From Actinomycetota bacterium (GTDB lineage: Bacteria; Actinomycetota; Acidimicrobiia; Acidimicrobiales; JAHWLA01), in the NCBI GenBank assembly GCA_019347595.1, contig JAHWLA010000050.1, forward strand, positions 1 to 13,238: DNA of 13,238 nt. The letters are read 5' to 3'. The notes beneath the pieces are model-generated. The model did not search any database, was not told the DNA's origin, and saw nothing but the letters and a program-made list of their open reading frames with translations. Below, in pieces: positions 11,519 through 13,238 of the stretch; the stretch's first letter is position 1; each line of letters starts with the position of its first letter. The position numbers and the translations under genes are program-made.

Positions 11519-12340
11519 TCAGTCGAGGAAGCTGGGGTTGTGGCGCAGCTCGCGGCGCACCATGGCCTCGAAGGCGCCGGGCCACCCGGCGCGGTCCATG
11601 GTCAGGCCCGCGAACGAGACCACTTGGTCGCTGAGGGGGACGGGCTCGCCCACCGCGAGCGCGGCCCATGCCACCCGGGCGCGGGTCTCGAGCGACACGC
11701 ACCGCATGTAGACCTGCGGCAGGCCTCGCGCCACGACGAACACGCCGTGGTTCGCCAGGATGGCGGCCGCCGCGTCGCCGAGGGCGGCGATGGCTGCCTC
11801 GCTGTCCAACTGCGTAGCGGCACCGCCGAGGTACTCGTCGTAGAGGACGACGTCCGGCCCGATGAGCGCCGACGTCTGCTCGAAGACACCGGGCAGCCGG
11901 TGCACGGCCGCCCACACCGTGGCCCACTTCGGGTGGTTGTGGACCGCCCACACGACGTCGTCGCGGACGGCGTGGGCGCGAGCGTGCAGGGCGATGGCAG
12001 GCGTGACCGTCCACTTGCCGTCGAGCACGGTCTCCGTCTCGAAGTCGACCCGCATGATGTCGGAAGCGGTGACCTCGTCCCACGTGAGGCCGTAGGGCGT
12101 CACGAGGAACGTGCCATCCGGCTGCTTGTACGAGATGTGGCCCGCCAACATGTCGTCGTAGCCCTCACGAAACAGGATGCGGGCGAGAACCGCGATCTCC
12201 TGCTCGGGGGACAGACCCGGGATCGGCGGCCCCAACGGCCGTCCTTCCGCCTGGCGGTACCACGCGTTCTGGTACGCGCCCATGTCCGCCTTGGTCTCGG
12301 GCGCCGTCGTCTCCGTGGAGTCGGTCTGCACTGCGGTCAC
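11519..12340 (-). CDS. Class II aldolase/adducin family protein
   Basis: The 273-residue protein has the zinc-dependent class II aldolase/adducin fold: GHISYKQPDGTFLVTPYGLTWDEV (67-90), HARAHAVRDDVVWAVHNHPKWA (119-140) and ANHGVFVVARG (196-206). His134 and His136 of HNH and His198 of NHG fit the three metal ligands, and Glu89 is near the catalytic acid position. The family includes fuculose- and ribulose-phosphate aldolases and epimerases and many hydroxyacid decarboxylase-like enzymes; the substrate here is unknown. About 40 N-terminal residues before PGLSPEQEIA are Thr/Glu-rich and probably flexible. The GTG at 12340 is chosen for its near-perfect ribosome binding site; an ATG at 12430 would add 30 residues with no such site. 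It is the first gene of the operon and is preceded by a promoter and palindrome. Confidence 0.92.
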   Translation of the reverse strand: MTAVQTDSTETTAPETKADMGAYQNAWYRQAEGRPLGPPIPGLSPEQEIAVLARILFREGYDDMLAGHISYKQPDGTFLVTPYGLTWDEVTASDIMRVDFETETVLDGKWTVTPAIALHARAHAVRDDVVWAVHNHPKWATVWAAVHRLPGVFEQTSALIGPDVVLYDEYLGGAATQLDSEAAIAALGDAAAAILANHGVFVVARGLPQVYMRCVSLETRARVAWAALAVGEPVPLSDQVVSFAGLTMDRAGWPGAFEAMVRRELRHNPSFLD

Positions 12341-12346
12341 GGACGG

Positions 12347-12355
12347 ACCTCCTTT
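12347..12355 (-). promoter_or_regulatory. Ribosome binding site fixing the class II aldolase start
   Basis: AAAGGAGGT on the minus strand, complementary to the 16S rRNA tail, with 6 nt to GTG 12340. It favours this start over ATG 12430. Confidence 0.85.
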
Positions 12356-12441
12356 CGGCGGCGTCGAGGAACTGCCTGGCCCCCACCGCACATCGCCCAG
12401 CCCGGTCCACGGCTCCGCATGTCGAGCCATCTCGGAAGCAA

Positions 12442-12489
12442 ACTAATGCTCGTTAGTGGGACGCTATGCCTGAACGCCCGCAGCGTCAA
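12442..12489 (-). promoter_or_regulatory. Promoter with palindromic operator for the aldolase-amidohydrolase operon
   Basis: On the minus strand, TTGACG (12484-12489), 17 nt, and TAGCGT (12461-12466) form a good housekeeping promoter. ACTAACGAGCATTAGT (12442-12457) follows at once, with perfect 5-bp outer arms ACTAA/TTAGT, so the predicted transcription start (about 12454) lies inside it. This is where a TetR-type repressor would block initiation. The leader would be about 114 nt. No regulator gene is in the window. Confidence 0.7.
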
Positions 12490-12507
12490 GGGTTTTCGTG
12501 GCGCTCG

Positions 12508-13238
12508 TCACATGTGCACGACGTTCCGCAACGGGCGGCCCTCGACGAAGCGCTCGAGATTGTCCCGGAACAGCTCCCGGACACCGGCCGCGTACCCGTC
12601 CATAGTGGTCGCAGAGTGCGGCGAGATCCGGAGGTTGGGCACCGCCCACAGCGGGTCGTCGGGCGGCAGCGGCTCGCGGCGGGTGACGTCGAGCGCGGCG
12701 GCGGCGATGCGCCCCTCCTCCAGAGCGCGCACCAGCGCGTACTCGTCGACGAGGTGGCCGCGGGAGACGTTGACGAACAGCGCGTCGGGCCGCATGGCGG
12801 CGAACACCTCGGCGGAGATGAGCGACTCGTTCTCCGGCGAGCCCGTGGCGCACACGACGACGGCATCGCCGAGCCCGGCGACATCGCACAGCCGCTCGGC
12901 CGGGTGCAGCTCGTCCACCCGCTCGTCCGACGCGCCGGGCGGGCACGAGCGGCGCACGGCGACGACGCGCATGCCGAGTGCACGGGCGAGCCCGGCGACG
13001 GCGCCGCCGATGGCGCCGAGGCCGACGACCACAATCGTGCGGCCGGCAGCCCGGCGGCCGAAGCGCATCTCCCAGTGCCGCCGCTCCTGCGCCTCGGCGT
13101 ACTCGCGCAGGAGCTTCCAGTGCTCCAGCAGCCGGGCGATGACGAACTCGGCGATGGCGGGGGCGCTCACCCCGGCGGCGTTGGTGACGAGCACCCCGCT
13201 CCCGGGCAGGCCCGCCGGGAGACAGAGGTCGACGCCCG
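12508..13238 (-). CDS. D-2-hydroxyacid dehydrogenase, NAD(P)-dependent (5' truncated)
   Basis: The C-terminal 243 residues are present; the frame continues off the right edge (GVDLCLPAGLPGSGVLVTNA precedes the first internal GTG at 13194), so the true start is outside. Counting from that GTG, the nucleotide-binding glycines are VGLGAIGGAVA (57-67), and the catalytic residues are Arg145 (VNVSRGHLVDE), Glu174 (DVTRREPLP) and His193 (ISPHSA). All three are present, so it should be active in reducing 2-keto acids to D-2-hydroxy acids or the reverse. The sequence RRS after the second strand (81-83) in place of an acidic residue suggests NADP preference. It is upstream of the aldolase operon on the same strand, with 167 nt and a promoter between them, so it is not necessarily co-transcribed. 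Confidence 0.93.
   Translation of the reverse strand, partial: GVDLCLPAGLPGSGVLVTNAAGVSAPAIAEFVIARLLEHWKLLREYAEAQERRHWEMRFGRRAAGRTIVVVGLGAIGGAVAGLARALGMRVVAVRRSCPPGASDERVDELHPAERLCDVAGLGDAVVVCATGSPENESLISAEVFAAMRPDALFVNVSRGHLVDEYALVRALEEGRIAAAALDVTRREPLPPDDPLWAVPNLRISPHSATTMDGYAAGVRELFRDNLERFVEGRPLRNVVHM

Noticed and set aside
9690..11711. 673-codon plus-strand open frame over the amidohydrolase and binding-protein genes
   Set aside because: It spans two real minus-strand genes and the hairpin between them, and has antisense-type composition.

Overview
The window is high-GC, densely coded DNA with GTG starts, strong AGGAGG-type ribosome binding sites and TANNNT-type promoters. The gene content (Prim-Pol/LigC pair, YtxH- and CsbD-type stress proteins, actinobacterial-style amidohydrolase and divergent crotonase) points to an Actinomycetota bacterium, possibly of the Acidimicrobiia. 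That placement is inferred from content, not from a marker gene.

Layout. (1) 2-1607, plus strand: end of 4-hydroxyphenylpyruvate dioxygenase, then fumarylacetoacetase (tyrosine/homogentisate catabolism), separated by a near-perfect 23-bp inverted repeat. (2) 1593-4518: a small minus-strand ORF or remnant, a compact catalase-fold protein on the minus strand, and, divergent with an overlapping start codon, a plus-strand repair pair: LigD-type primase-polymerase and ATP-dependent DNA ligase (LigC type). A long hairpin terminator lies between this pair and the convergent minus-strand cluster. (3) 4579-7042, minus strand: a stress-like operon of two STAS anti-sigma-factor antagonist proteins, a CsbD-like/coiled-coil protein and a second coiled-coil protein, all coupled by 4-nt overlaps or short gaps, with a separate YtxH-like gene upstream. 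Two sites resemble SigB/SigF-type promoters. (4) 7104-7269: tRNA-Asn(GTT) and a CAT-anticodon tRNA with features of the lysidine-type tRNA-Ile2. (5) 7568-8329, plus strand: a crotonase-fold protein lacking both catalytic glutamates of enoyl-CoA hydratase. (6) 8729-12340, minus strand: a catabolic operon of class II aldolase-family protein, amidohydrolase and a periplasmic-type substrate-binding protein, driven by a good TTGACG-N17-TAGCGT promoter with a palindromic operator-like site over the start of transcription. (7) 12508-13238: a partial D-2-hydroxyacid dehydrogenase on the minus strand.

No mobile element, CRISPR array or phage gene was seen. The items most worth checking are the mini-catalase, the crotonase without its glutamates, the STAS protein without a phosphorylatable serine, the shared operator-like motif upstream of two catabolic units, and the long hairpins with 23-bp arms.
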